Origin: Muraenolepis orangiensis
Taxonomy: Eukaryota > Chordata > Actinopteri > Gadiformes > Muraenolepididae
Direction: 5' to 3'
NCBI GenBank assembly: GCA_027704905.1
Contig: CM051015.1
Span: 17,262,551-17,326,550 of the forward strand
Length of the DNA: 64,000 nucleotides
The notes under the pieces are model-generated. The model did no database searches, had not been told where the DNA came from, and saw only the letters and a list, made by a program, of their open reading frames with translations. Positions within the stretch are counted from its first letter, which is position 1; each line of letters opens with the position of its first letter. Below, piece by piece: positions 13,371 through 24,700 of the stretch. The translations under genes were made by a program, and so were the position numbers.

Positions 13371-13623
13371 CTATAAACAAGCAACAGTACAGAAGTCATA
13401 TACAGCAGAATTGTCCCCCCCCCACCCCTTATGTCAGATATCGGAAAAAGATAAACTTCCAGGCGATGCCCAAAGACACGTAACCAACCATAACCACATA
13501 TGCGATAACATATTAGGTGCTACACCGCTCTGTGTGTTAGCCATAGCAGGATGTTAAAGGCCCAGAGTCAGGTTACTACCGCGTCTGGATCTGATGAAGT
13601 GATGAAGCCGGTGTCGGAGCCTC

Positions 13624-14291
13624 TTAGGGCCGGGTCTTCAGGAAGTCCTCGGCGTCCTTGGGTGATGGGAGATGCATCCTCGTGCCGTCTTTGGTCCTGA
13701 TGACGAGCCTCGCAGGGAACTGGAGCGATGGCTTAAACCCTCGTTGGTACAGGGGCCCCATGACATCTCGGTAGCGCGCACGCTGCTCCACTACCTCGGG
13801 GCAGTAGTCTTCGAAGATTAAAATCGGCTTCCCTTTATATGTCAGCTTCCCTCTCCTCTTACGAGCCTCCAGAATGATCGTCTCCTTTATCCTATAGCGG
13901 TGTAGACGGGCTATCACTGCTCTAGGCCTGGAGCCGGGCGCCGGTTTGGGTGTTGGCATCCTGTGGCAGCGGTCAAGTTCAGGCGGCTCAGGTAGCACGT
14001 CCTTCCCCATGATTTCCACCAGGATTTCTGCGAAAAAGACACTGGGGTGGTCGCTGTGCAGGGATTCATTCACCATGTATTCAAGCAGTCTTCCACGGAG
14101 GCCAGGCGTTGAGTATGGTCTGTGACCGCCAGTTGGATGCCATCGAGTCTGGATTCGAGCGAGGCGGCGAACGTTCTGAACTCCGCGGTGAAAGCTAGCT
14201 TCAGTTCGTCCATTAGCCTAGTCATGGTAGCCCCATCCACAGGGCCGTCGTCCTTCTTGGCCTCGTGTCTTAAATTCTGCGTAGCCATCAC
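13624..14291 (-). pseudogene. L1 ORF1 (RNA-binding chaperone), internally deleted
   Basis: This is the minus-strand protein of the Transposase_22/L1 ORF1p type. The N-terminal segment starts at 14291 (MMATQNLRHEAKKDDG, with coiled-coil heptads LMDELKLAFTAEFRTFAASL). A C-terminal RRM/CTD-like segment runs down to 13624 (RAVIARLHRYRIKETIILEA). Around 14070-14080 about 130 bp coding the middle of the coiled coil is missing compared with the second copy at 33679-34170, which breaks the frame. ORF1p would trimerise and coat L1 RNA. Confidence 0.8.
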
Positions 14292-14999
14292 GCTTTTTAT
14301 GGCCGAATAAGATAGGTAGAGATATGGCTAAAGTATGGAAATGGTTCAATTAACTTGAAATCATAAAAAGAGTTCTTAATGTGCTTCTTAATGTAAAAAT
14401 AAAAGTTCGGGAGTCACATCGTGGTGCAGAGACGTCTATCCCATTCTCGACCCGGAACCGGAACAGTCGGTTGGCTGATCTTTGACTTCTCTGGTCATTA
14501 GGTGTCACCATAAAGCTTACGATTCTCCATTTAAAAAAATTATTTATATATATTTTTTAATTATAATATACCGTATTGACCCGAATATAAGACGGGTTTT
14601 TTTTCCTAGAAAAAAAATCTGAAAAAGAGGGGTCGTCTTATAATCGGGGTTTAGACTTTTCGATGTACCGTAATTGCACATGTAATTGCGCAACAACAGA
14701 TCGCGCCAAACGAGTGTTCCGAGACACCGCGCGACACTTAAAGTAACTCAAAGTCTTAAAGTAACAGTACATAAAAACAGTTACCTGGAGAGATAGAAAT
14801 GGAGAGACACAGCGACCAACTTGAAAAAAGAAAAACGCCTGTGTATTTTGACATGCCAACATCTGTCACTGGGCATAAGAAAGGCGACAAATCAGTGATA
14901 GTGAAGTCTACTGGAAACGAGAAGAGCCGAGTAACGGTCATGTTAACGCGCCTCGCAGATGGGACAACACTTCCCCCGTACGTGGTTTTAAAACGCAAG

Positions 15000-15104
15000 A
15001 CTGTACCTAAAGAGGCAGTGACTGTACCTAAAGAGGCAGTGCCTGTACCTAAAGAGGCAGTGACTGTACCTAAAGAGGCAGTGACTGTACCTAAAGAGGC
15101 AGCC
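15000..15104 (+). repeat. 21-bp VNTR inside the pogo ORF, 5 units
   Basis: Five tandem copies of a 21-bp unit (ACTGTACCTAAAGAGGCAGT plus G) code TVPKEAV repeats in frame. The same VNTR has 2 units in the copy at 17668, 3 in the copy at 20271 and 3 in the copy at 29812. Confidence 0.9.
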
Positions 15105-15184
15105 AGCTGGCGTTATCGTAGGCGCCCAGGCAAAGGGCTGGATGGAGACGGATCTTGTGGTGGACTTCAAATGCCATGGATGGC

Positions 15185-15415
15185 AGCGAGGATGACGTGA
15201 TGTGGGAGGAGACAGGGAGGATGACGTGATGTGGGAGGATGACGTGATGTGGGAGGAGACGTGATGTGGGAGGAGACGGGGAGGATGACGTGATGTGGGA
15301 GGAGACGGGGAGGATGACGTGATGTGGGAGGAGACGTGATGTGGGAGGAGACGGGGAGGATGACGTGATGTGGGAGGAGACGGGGAGGATGACGTGATGT
15401 GGGAGGAGACGGGGG
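15185..15415 (+). repeat. minisatellite of about 29 bp in the pogo 3' half
   Basis: Repeated GAGGATGACGTGATGTGGGA units with shorter 16-18 bp variants derive from a stretch coding SEDDVMWEE. The truncated pogo copies in the rsph1 array break within this motif. Confidence 0.85.
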
Positions 15416-15795
15416 AGCAGACACCGTGAGTGACGATAGCGGGAGTGAGAGGAACAACCAGCGATGTAGAAGACGAGCTGAATGAGAAGCCGTGATGTGA
15501 CCAATAGACTGATGTTCTGAAATGTTGTACGGTTTCATTGCTCTACTGTTTTATTGCGCTACCGTTTTATTGCACTACTGTTTTATTGCTATCTATCTAG
15601 CCTGTTTTGTTTTTGTTCGCCAAGTTAGGCAGATTTGAACACAATGTGTGATGTGTGTTATCATTATTTTCAAATAAAATTATTTTCTTTATAAAAAAAA
15701 TATTTGGTCTTCAAATTTTTTTTTCTCCAAAAATGAGTCTTGAAAAAGAGGGGTCGTCTTATAATCGGGGTCGTCTTATATTCGGGTCAATACGG

Positions 15796-15989
15796 TATAT
15801 ATAATTATAAAAATATATTTATATAATTATTAATTATAAAAATATATTTATATAATTATTAATTATAAAAATATTTATATAATTATTAATTATAAAAATA
15901 TAATTACATACATACGTTATAGCGTCACCTGTTGTGTGTCGTGTCGTGCTGTCTGCTACGTGCTTTTACGTGATCGACGTAAACCAGTT
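15796..15989. other. AT-rich flank between pogo and the rsph1 array
   Basis: TA/TTAATTA-rich sequence (15796-15905) is followed by unique text (ATACGTTATAGCGTCACC onwards) that recurs at 34352-34500 before copy E. It is therefore part of an older duplicated block. No gene seen. Confidence 0.6.
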
Positions 15990-17667
15990 GACGTCAACGT
16001 CGTTGTGGTAACTGCGCATTCAAGTCTCTCTCCTGTTGACAGTACAGGTTTGAACCGTTTCAAACTTAAAAAAAGTTAACATTCACAACTTCCATCTGAA
16101 TATGTCCGAGGCGGGACACCTCGGGGTGAGTAAAGACGGTTCATGGCTGGTGAATTAATCCGGTTTCCAAGTTGGCAAACAATAGAACAATATCTAACCG
16201 ACGTGCAAACAGTCAAAGTGATAAGAGGGTGTGCTACAAGGAAGGATCCGGCTAGTAAAGTATAGAATTAATATATAGAATATCTATTTATATATATAAA
16301 AAAACTGTAATCACCTACCTCTCTATAGTTTATAGTTGTGTGTGTGTGTGTGTGTGTGTGTGTTCCTATTGCTAGTTATATTCCTATTCCGGTAAGCGAA
16401 ACCAAGCAGGGAAAAGACATGGATTGGGAACAGCTACATTTCCCAACGGAGAAGTCTACCGGGGTCAGTGTGACAACGGGAAACGCTCTGGGCAGGTGAA
16501 TCATTTAACTTTCATCTTTAAATCTTATCTTTAAATTAAATGTTTTCTGGGAGACAATGGCAGAATGCTTTAAAAAAAGAAAATGTATTCCAAGGTAATC
16601 CCATCTCCTTAACATCCACTTTTGTCCTTAACATCCACTTGGCCTGAAAGTGACCTTTTATGTTATGTAAGGAAGTAAAGCTTCATAAAGCCATTTACTT
16701 CATGACTTCTGCCTGACAGGGAACATACGTCTTTAAGAATGGTGCCAGATACATAGGAAACTACTACAATAATATCAGACATGGACAAGGCATCTTCTAC
16801 TACCTCGACGGATCCAAATATGAAGGTCAATTCATACGCTTAAACATATGTTGTGTGTGTGTGTGTGTGTGTAAGTGTGTGTATGTATGTGTCTTGCCTA
16901 ACTACCATAATGAGACACATCAAACCTAATCATTCCTGACACAATACCAATGAAAATACTGAAAATGAATTTCCCAGTATTCCTCCTCACCTTTCCCGTT
17001 CGTTTCCCCTGGCCAGGCTCCTGGGTGGATATCCAGAGGCAGGGCCAGGGCGTGTACACCTTCGCTAACGGAGACACGTATGATGGGGGATGGCTCCTTG
17101 ACGTCAGGTAGGCCTACAGGCTGCAGTAAGATCCTCAACACCCCCACTGGCCTTCCTATGTAGCCCCATATAGCGATATGTTGTTCAGGTAGGGGCTTAG
17201 GCCTCTTGCTCAAAAATGCCTTCAGGTTAGTGTGTATACTGCGTATTTTAACATTGTTTAACACTCTTGTGAAGCTCTTCTCTGTGAAATGTGCTATACA
17301 AATCACCTTCACTAACTCATTGGGGGATCGAACCCAGAACCCTTTGGCTGGTAGCTTGTTGCCACTGCATTATCCGACCCTGTTCTTCTACCTCTGAGAT
17401 GTTGTCCTAGGTCTCTAGGATACACATTTCTCTGCTTGTTTAAAAAGAAAGAATGTTGCATACTTTATGCAAATTTACGTATTTAAGTATTCTGCTTGGT
17501 CACGTACACGGTATTTATTGATCGTTGACTGTGTAGAAGCCATGGGGTTTCTAATAAGGAACGTCATGCCGAGAGAGAAAAGTTAACGTATATAATAATC
17601 TTCAACTGTTGATACAACTGCATACCCCTGCTCACTACCTGTTTATACTTGTGTATGTATATATATA
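15990..17667 (+). pseudogene. rsph1: rsph1 partial copy A: 5' UTR and coding exons 1-4
   Basis: Coding exons 16102-16125, 16376-16495, 16720-16825 and 17017-17107 join in phase through GT-AG introns. They encode MSEAGHLG, then four MORN-type units (for example GTATFPNGEVYRGQCDNGKR and GTYVFKNGARYIGNYY), and stop after GGWLLDVR with no exon 5 in this unit. RSPH1 is a radial-spoke head protein of motile cilia, built of MORN repeats. All four exons here are open, but without exon 5 only a truncated product could form. About 110 bp of 5' sequence is shared with every copy, so promoter or 5' UTR material may be duplicated too. Intron 1 contains a (GT)n tract. Confidence 0.75.
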
Positions 17668-18598
17668 CCGTATTGACCCGAATATAAGACGGGCGTTTTT
17701 TCTTAGAAAAATAAAATTTGAAAAAGAGGGGTCGTCTTATAATCGGGGTTTAGATTTTTCGATGTACCGTAATTGCACATGTAATTGCACAACAACAGAT
17801 TGCGCCAAACGAGTGTTCCGAGACACCGCGCGACACTACTCAGTCTTAAAGTAACAGTACATAGCAACCTGGAGATAGAAATGGAGAGACACAGCGACCA
17901 ACTTGAAAAAAGAAAAACGCCTTCGTATTTTGACATGCCAACATCTGTCACTGTGCATAAGAAAGGCGACAAATTAGTGATTGTGAAGTCTACTGGAAAC
18001 GAGAAGAGCCGAGTAACGGTCATGTTAATGCGCCTCGCAGATGGGACTAAACGTCCCCGTACGTGGTTTTAAAACGCAAGACTGTACCTAAAGAGGCAGT
18101 GACTGTACCTAAAGAGGCAGTGCCAGCTGGCATTATGGTAGGTGCCCAGGCAAAGGGCTGGATGGAGACGGAGCTTGTGGTGGACTGGCTCAAGGTGGTG
18201 TGGGGCAGACGGCGTGGGGGACTCAGAAAGAAGAGGAATATGTTGATTCTGGATGCTTTCCGTGGACACTTGACTGAGCCAGTCAAAAAGCAAGTGAAAG
18301 AGTTGAATGGTGACCTAGTGATCATACCGGGCGGAATGACAAGCCAGCTGCAGGTGTTGGATGTGGTCGTTAACAAACCATTCAAGGTTAATCTGCGCAA
18401 GAGATCCACAGAGTGGCTCCTGGCTGCTAATCACGCACTGACACCGTCTGGAAAAATCCAAAAGCCTGCAGTACGTTTGCTCTGTGAATGGATCTTGCAA
18501 GCATGGGCTGACGTTTCCCCAGAAAGCATTAATGGGTTTAAGAAATGCTGCGTATCAAATGCCATGGATGGCAGCGAGGATGACGTGATGTGGGAGGA
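17668..18598 (+). mobile_element. pogo/Tigger copy 2, 3'-truncated at a duplication junction
   Basis: It begins with the intact 5' terminus CCGTATTGACCCG after TATATATA in what was rsph1 intron 4. It ends mid-ORF at GTGGGAGGA, fused to the rsph1 5' UTR at 18599. An N-terminal transposase frame (from 17881) is shifted by a 1-bp loss in a C run near 18055, relative to the 14571 element. A second frame (18063-18620) covers the DDE_1 core (LILDAFRGHL, QLQVLDVVVNKPFKVN). The same 1-bp loss occurs in the copies at 20271 and 29812, so all descend from one insertion. VNTR: 2 units. Confidence 0.85.
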
Positions 18599-20270
18599 GA
18601 CGTCAACGTCGTTGTGGTAACTGCGCATTCAAGTCTCTCCTGTTGACAGTACAGGTTTGAACCGTTTCAAACTTAAAAAAAAGTTAACATTCACAACTTC
18701 CATCTGAATATGTCCGAGGCGGGACACCTCGGGGTGAGTAAAGACGGTTCATGGCTGGTGAATTAATCCGGTTTCCAAGTTGGCAAACAATAGAACAATA
18801 TCTAACCGACGTGCAAACAGTCAAAGTGATAAGAGGGTGTGCTACAAGGAAGGATCCGGCTAGTAAAGTATAGAATTAATATATAGAATATCTATTTATA
18901 TATATAAAAAAAACTGTAATCACCTACCTCTCTATAGTTTATAGTTGTGTGTGTGTGTGTGTGTGTGTTCCTATTGCTAGTTATATTCCTATTCCGGTAA
19001 GCGAAACCAAGCAGGGAAAAGACATGGATTGGGAACAGCTACATTTCCCAACGGAGAAGTCTACCGGGGTCAGTGTGACAACGGGAAACGCTCTGGGCAG
19101 GTGAATCATTTAACTTTCATCTTTAAATCTTATCTTAAAATTAAATGTTTTCTGGGAGACAATGGCAGAATGCTTTAAAAAAAGAAAATGTATTCCAAGG
19201 TAATCCCATCTCCTTAACATCCACTTTTGTCCTTAACATCCACTTGGCCTGAAAGTGACCTTTTATGTTATGTAAGGAAGTAAAGCTTCATAAAGCCATT
19301 TACTTCATGACTTCTGCCTGACAGGGAACATACGTCTTTAAGAATGGTGCCAGATACATAGGAAACTACTACAATAATATCAGACAATAATATGGACAAG
19401 GCATCTTCTACTACCTCGACGGATCCAAATATGAAGGTCAATTCATACGCTTAAACATATGTTGTGTGTGTGTGTAAGTGTGTGTATGTATGTGTCTTGC
19501 CTAACTACCATAATGAGACACATCAAACCTAATCATTCCTGACACAATACCAATGAAAATACTGAAAATGAATTTCCCAGTATTCCTCCTCACCTTTCCC
19601 GCTCTTTTCCCCTGGCCAGGCTCCTGGGTGGATATCCAGAGGCAGGGCCAGGGCGTGTACACCTTCGCTAACGGAGACACGTATGATGGGGGATGGCTCC
19701 TTGACGTCAGGTAGGCCTACAGGCTGCAGTAAGATCCTCAACACCCCCACTGGCCTTCCTATGTAGCCCCATATAGCGATATGTTGTTCAGGTAGGGGCT
19801 TAGGCCTCTTGCTCAAAAATGCCTTCAGGTTAGTGTGTATACTGCGTATTTTAACATTGTTTAACACTCTTGTGAAGCTCTTCTCTGTGAAATGTGCTAT
19901 ACAAATCACCTTCACTAACTCATTGGGGGATCGAACCCAGAACCCTTTGGCTGGTAGCTTGTTGCCACTGCATTATCCGACCCTGTTCTTCTACCTCTGA
20001 GATGTTGTCCTAGGTCTCTAGGATACACATTTCTCTGCTTGTTTAAAAAGAAAGAATGTTGCATACTTTATGCAAATTTACGTATTTAAGTATTCTGCTT
20101 GGTCACGTACACGGTATTTATTGATCGTTGACTGTGTAGAAGCCATGGGGTTTCTAATAAGGAACGTCATGCCGAGAGAGAAAAGTTAACGTATATAATA
20201 ATCTTCAACTGTTGATACAACTGCATACCCCTGCTCACTACCTGTTTATACTTGTGTATGTATATATATA
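18599..20270 (+). pseudogene. rsph1: rsph1 partial copy B, with in-frame stop in exon 3
   Basis: Coding exons lie at 18710-18733, 18981-19100, 19325-19436 and 19620-19710, with the same structure as copy A. Exon 3 has a 6-bp insertion next to ATCAGACA that creates a TAA at 19388-19390, so even the truncated MORN product would end after about 81 codons. Splice sites remain. Exon 5 is absent. The flanks are pogo copies on both sides. Confidence 0.78.
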
Positions 20271-21163
20271 CCGTATTGACCCGAATATAAGACGGGCGTT
20301 TTTTCTTAGAAAAAGAAAATTTGAAAAAGAGGGGTCGTCTTATAATCGGGGTTTAGATTTTTCGATGTACCGTAATTGCACATGTAATTGCACAACAACA
20401 GATTGCGCCAAACGAGTGTTCCGAGACACCGCGCGACACTACTCAGTCTTAAAGTAACAGTACATAGCAACCTGGAGATAGAAATGGAGAGACACAGCGA
20501 CCAACTTGAAAAAAGAAAAACGCCTTCGTATTTTGACATGCCAACATCTGTCACTGTGCATAAGAAAGGCGACAAATTAGTGATTGTGAAGTCTACTGGA
20601 AACGAGAAGAGCCGAGTAACGGTCATGTTAATGCGCCTCGCAGATGGGACTAAACGTCCCCGTACGTGGTTTTAAAACGCAAGACTGTACCTAAAGAGGC
20701 AGTGACTGTACCTAAAGAGGCAGTGACTGTACCTAAAGAGGCAGTGCCAGCTGGCATTATGGTAGGTGCCCAGGCAAAGGGCTGGATGGAGACGGAGCTT
20801 GTGGTGGACTGGCTCAAGGTGGTGTGGGGCAGACGGCGTGGGGGACTCAGAAAGAAGAGGAATATGTTGATTCTGGATGCTTTCCGTGGACACTTGACTG
20901 AGCCAGTCAAAAAGCAAGTGAAAGAGTTGAATGGTGACCTAGTGATCATACCGGGCGGAATGACAAGCCAGCTGCAGGTGTTGGATGTGGTCGTTAACAA
21001 ACCATTCAAGGTTAATCTGCGCAAGAGATCCACAGAGTGGCTCCTGGCTGCTAATCACGCACTGACACCGTCTGGAAAAATCCAAAAGCCTGCAGTACGT
21101 TTGCTCTGTGAATGGATCTTGCAAGCATGGGCTGACGTTTCCCCAGAAAGCATTAATGGGTTT

Positions 21164-21636
21164 ATTCTGACACCTGAGCACGTAGCAGGGTGCACATCGC
21201 CAGATAGCTAAACACCTTCAACCTCTTCCAATAACTTCAATAATGAGTCCAAAGTACGTTACGGACGTGCACTTCTACGTCCATTTATTGAAGATTGAAG
21301 TAATTGAAGTGTGAAACTGTAAACAATACAAAAGGCAACAATCAATAAAGTACACATATTACGAAATAAAATATCTAAATACATAGATGAACGACTATAC
21401 TCACAAACAAAGCTTCTTTTAGGATCACACCGGCAGATGAAAGCCCTAGAACAATGCTAATTACTAGCCTGCTTTCCGGAAGATGGCGTTGTTGTGATCG
21501 CGCGACTAACAACCCACGTGAATTCTAACAACCAATGAGAAACATTTACCTAATGGCCTATAGGTGTCACTAGAACCCCTTAAACGAAAAAAGAAAATAG
21601 GTAGGAACACGAACAAGGAATGCACGTAACATTACA
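21164..21636 (-). repeat. BEL/Pao 3' LTR
   Basis: 473 bp, matching 27604-28076 with no difference that I could find by eye. It begins on the minus strand with TGTAATG and abuts the polypurine tract at 21637-21645. Confidence 0.9.
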
Positions 21637-21708
21637 CTCCCTGCCTGGTATTTAACACAATACCACTATTAAAGACTAAACATCTGTAAGTTAATAGGCT
21701 ATATAACC

Positions 21709-24700
21709 CTAGGTGGACATGAGCACCACCACCTCAGTGATGGGGCGGAGGAAGGTCTTGGAAATTCCCCCTCTGGTGACTTTAAGCTCTAGCTTTCTGA
21801 CCTTGCCATCGCTTGCAGGGAAGGCCTTTGTCACCAAAGCCATCGGCCACTGGTTTCTCTGAACCTGAGTGTCTCGAAGAAGCACTAGGTCTCCTTCCTT
21901 GACATTAGGATGGCTCTTCTGCCACTTGGAGCGACTCTGGAGTGTAGAGAGATACTCCCGCCTCCACCTCGCCCAAAAGGTGTTGGCCAAGTGCTGGACT
22001 CTTCTCCATTGTTGACGGTGTAGATCTGCATCAATGAAGCTCCCTGGAGGAGGAGGACTACAGACTTTCTGAGACAGAATCGTAGCTGGAGTAAGAAGGG
22101 ATGGAGCACTCGCATCCGTTGAGATGATTGTCAGAGGTCTGGCATTGATTATGGCTGATACCTCTGCCATCAGGGTAGACAGGATGTCGTGGGTAAGGTG
22201 AGAAGGTTGAATCTGAGACAACATGGAATTCAAAATTGTCCTGGAGATTCCAATCATCCTCTCCCAAACGCCTCCCATGTGAGAGGAATGGGGAGGATTG
22301 AAAATCCATGCGCAGCCTTCTTCGCTGAGGAACCTGGAGACGTTGGGCTCCTTGTCATCTTGTAGTAGCACTTTCAGCTCTTTGCAGGCTCCCTTGAAAT
22401 TCGTGCCACAGTCGGATCGGATCAGCTTCACGGGACCCCGGATGGCAACGAATCGCCGAAGAGCGTTTATGAAGCTTGATGTGTCCATGGCCTCGATGAG
22501 CTCTATATGGACAGCACGCACGCTGAGGCAGGTGAAGATCACTGCCCACCTCTTGCTATTTGCAGCTCCTCCACGGGTGCGTCGAGTAGAGATACTCCAA
22601 GGGCCAAATACATCAATGCCGACATTGGTGAAGGGTGGCTCTGTGCTTAACCGATCTGCAGGGAGGTCAGCCATCTTTTGCTCCGCTGTCTTACCTCGGA
22701 GCTTGTTACATATCACACAGTTGTGCAGATGTCTCGCGATGCATCTCTTGGCTCCAACTATCCAGACACCATCTGAGCGTACAGCTCCCTCTGTGAAGAC
22801 CCGGCCTTGATGCTTGACCCTCTTGTGGTAGTAGTCAATGAGAAGAGCACCGATGTGGCTGCGACCAGGGATGACGAGAGGGTGTTTTTCCTCTGTTGGG
22901 AGGGTTGAGTGACGAAGTCGCCCCCCGATTCTTAGGAGTCCATCGTCATCGAGGACAGGATCCAACTTCCTCAGTGGACTGTTAATCGGGATGTCCATCC
23001 CTAGCTTCAGAGAAGACATCTCAGTCTGATATGTTTCGCTTTGGACACATCCAATGATGACCCGCTTTGCTGTGGCCAGGATGTCAGGTGTGTGGGCTTT
23101 CGAACACTGGTGCCAACCTTTACAGTCTGTGTTTTTCTCTGTGGTTTTGGCTCTGATAGTCTCAGCGATGTGGATCAGAGCGGCTGTGGCTCTGATGAGT
23201 GACTGCCATGATGAGAACCTTTCAAATCTCTGAGAACCCAGGTTTGTGTTTGTGCACGCCGTGAGGAGACATCGAACTTCCGCATCAGACTCCGGGTCTA
23301 CGAGTTTGTAAGAAGTTTCTACAGGAGCATTTTCTTTCATTGGTAGCAGCAGGAACTTAGGCCCAGTGAGCCAACTGGTGTTTGAGAGCAGGGCTGCAGG
23401 CACTGACCTGGTTGCTATGTCTGCTGGATTCTGGCTAGTGGATACGTAGTGCCACTGTTCAGGGCTCGAGAACTTCCTAATGCGTTCTACTCTGTTACTG
23501 ACATAGACGTAGAACCTCCGGGTAACATTGTTAATGTAGCCCAGCACAACCTTGCTGTCGGTGTAAAACATCATGTCGTCAAGCTTGACATCCAATTCTC
23601 TGGACACTAGTTCTGCGATTTCGACTGCCAAGACTGCAGCCCCTAGCTCGAGCCGTGGGATTGTATGGACTGCCATAGGAGCTAACTTCGCCTTCCCCAT
23701 GACGAATCCTACGTGGACTGTGGCGCTGTCATCGAACACCTTCAGGTAGGCCACTGCGGCGATGGCTTTCACAGAAGCATCTGAAAAGATGTGCAGCTCC
23801 ACACGCTGAGCATTAGAGACGGATGTGCTCGTATAACAACGAGGAGTCTTGAACTGTTCAAGGGCTTGTAGAGAATCTCTCCAAGCGATCCACTCTGCTT
23901 CCTTCTCCGTCGGGAGAGGCTCGTCCCAGTCAACGGTCCCATGGGTGAGTTCCCTCAGCAAGAACTTTCCTTGTATGGAGATCGGTGCCACCAGTCCTAG
24001 TGGATCGTACAAACTGTTCACAGTAGCAAGCACACCTCTGCGTGTGAAGGGTTTTTCGGTGCTGGCGACCCGGAAAGTGAACGTATCGCTACCCAAGTCC
24101 CAGTTCAATCCTAGACTGCGCTGCACCGGAGGAGATTCGATGTCTAGGTCGAGGTCTTTCAAGTCCTTGGCGTACTCCGAAGATGGAAACGCTTGCATGA
24201 CTGCTGGGCAGTTGGACGCGATCTTGTGGAGGTATAAGTTGGACATAGCCAGCATGCCTCGTGCTGCTTGGAGTAGGCTGACAGCTTCAGTTACAGAGGG
24301 CAGGGATTTGAGGCCATCATCCACATAGAACTCTCTATAAACAAACTCCTTCGCTGCATGGCCAAACTCATCTTCTCCGTGTAGAGCAGCTCGTCTGAGG
24401 CCGTAGATCGCTATCGCTGGAGAGGGGCTGTTGCCAAATACATGGACCCGCATCCGGTATTCGACGACCTCATCCATTGGGTTGTTGTTCTTGAACCATA
24501 AGAATCTGAGGAAGTTCCTGTGGTCTTCCCTCACGATGAAACTATGGAACATCTGTTCGATGTCTACAGTGATAGCAATCTGTTCACGTCGAAAACGCAT
24601 CAGGACTCCCAACAAACTGTTGTTCTGGTCTGGTCCGGTCAGCAATACATCATTCAGAGACACTCCAAGATGTTTGGCGCTGGAGTCAAACACGACTCGG

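Larger units (their letters stand above)
7600..14468 (-). mobile_element. near full-length L1-clade LINE with 15-bp target duplication
   Basis: The element lies on the minus strand and is bounded by an identical 15-bp direct repeat, GGTTGGCTGATCTTT, at 7585-7599 and 14469-14483. A T-rich stretch (the poly-A end on the minus strand) follows the left copy, as expected for target-primed reverse transcription. Inside are ORF1 (13624-14291) and ORF2 (8115-11839), both broken. A hAT element (12599-13370) is nested between them. Total about 6.9 kb including the nested element. The 7600-8100 part is a GT-rich 3' UTR. Confidence 0.85.
14571..15795 (+). mobile_element. pogo/Tigger-type DNA transposon, internally deleted
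   Basis: A 1225-bp element has 23-bp perfect inverted termini beginning CCGTATTGACCCGAATATAA, with TA on both sides as expected for the Tc1/mariner-pogo superfamily. A subterminal AAGAGGGGTCGTCTTATAA motif occurs in direct orientation near both ends. The ORF from 14799 codes the first part of a DDE_1 (pogo/Tigger) transposase domain (TPVYFDMPTSVT, STGNEKSRVTVML, LPPYVVLKRKT). It then runs into a 7-residue repeat and loses the central catalytic part seen in the 17668 and later copies. The usual NADET-like text just before TPVYFD reads EKRK, so the first catalytic Asp may be gone. It cannot make active transposase. Confidence 0.85.
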
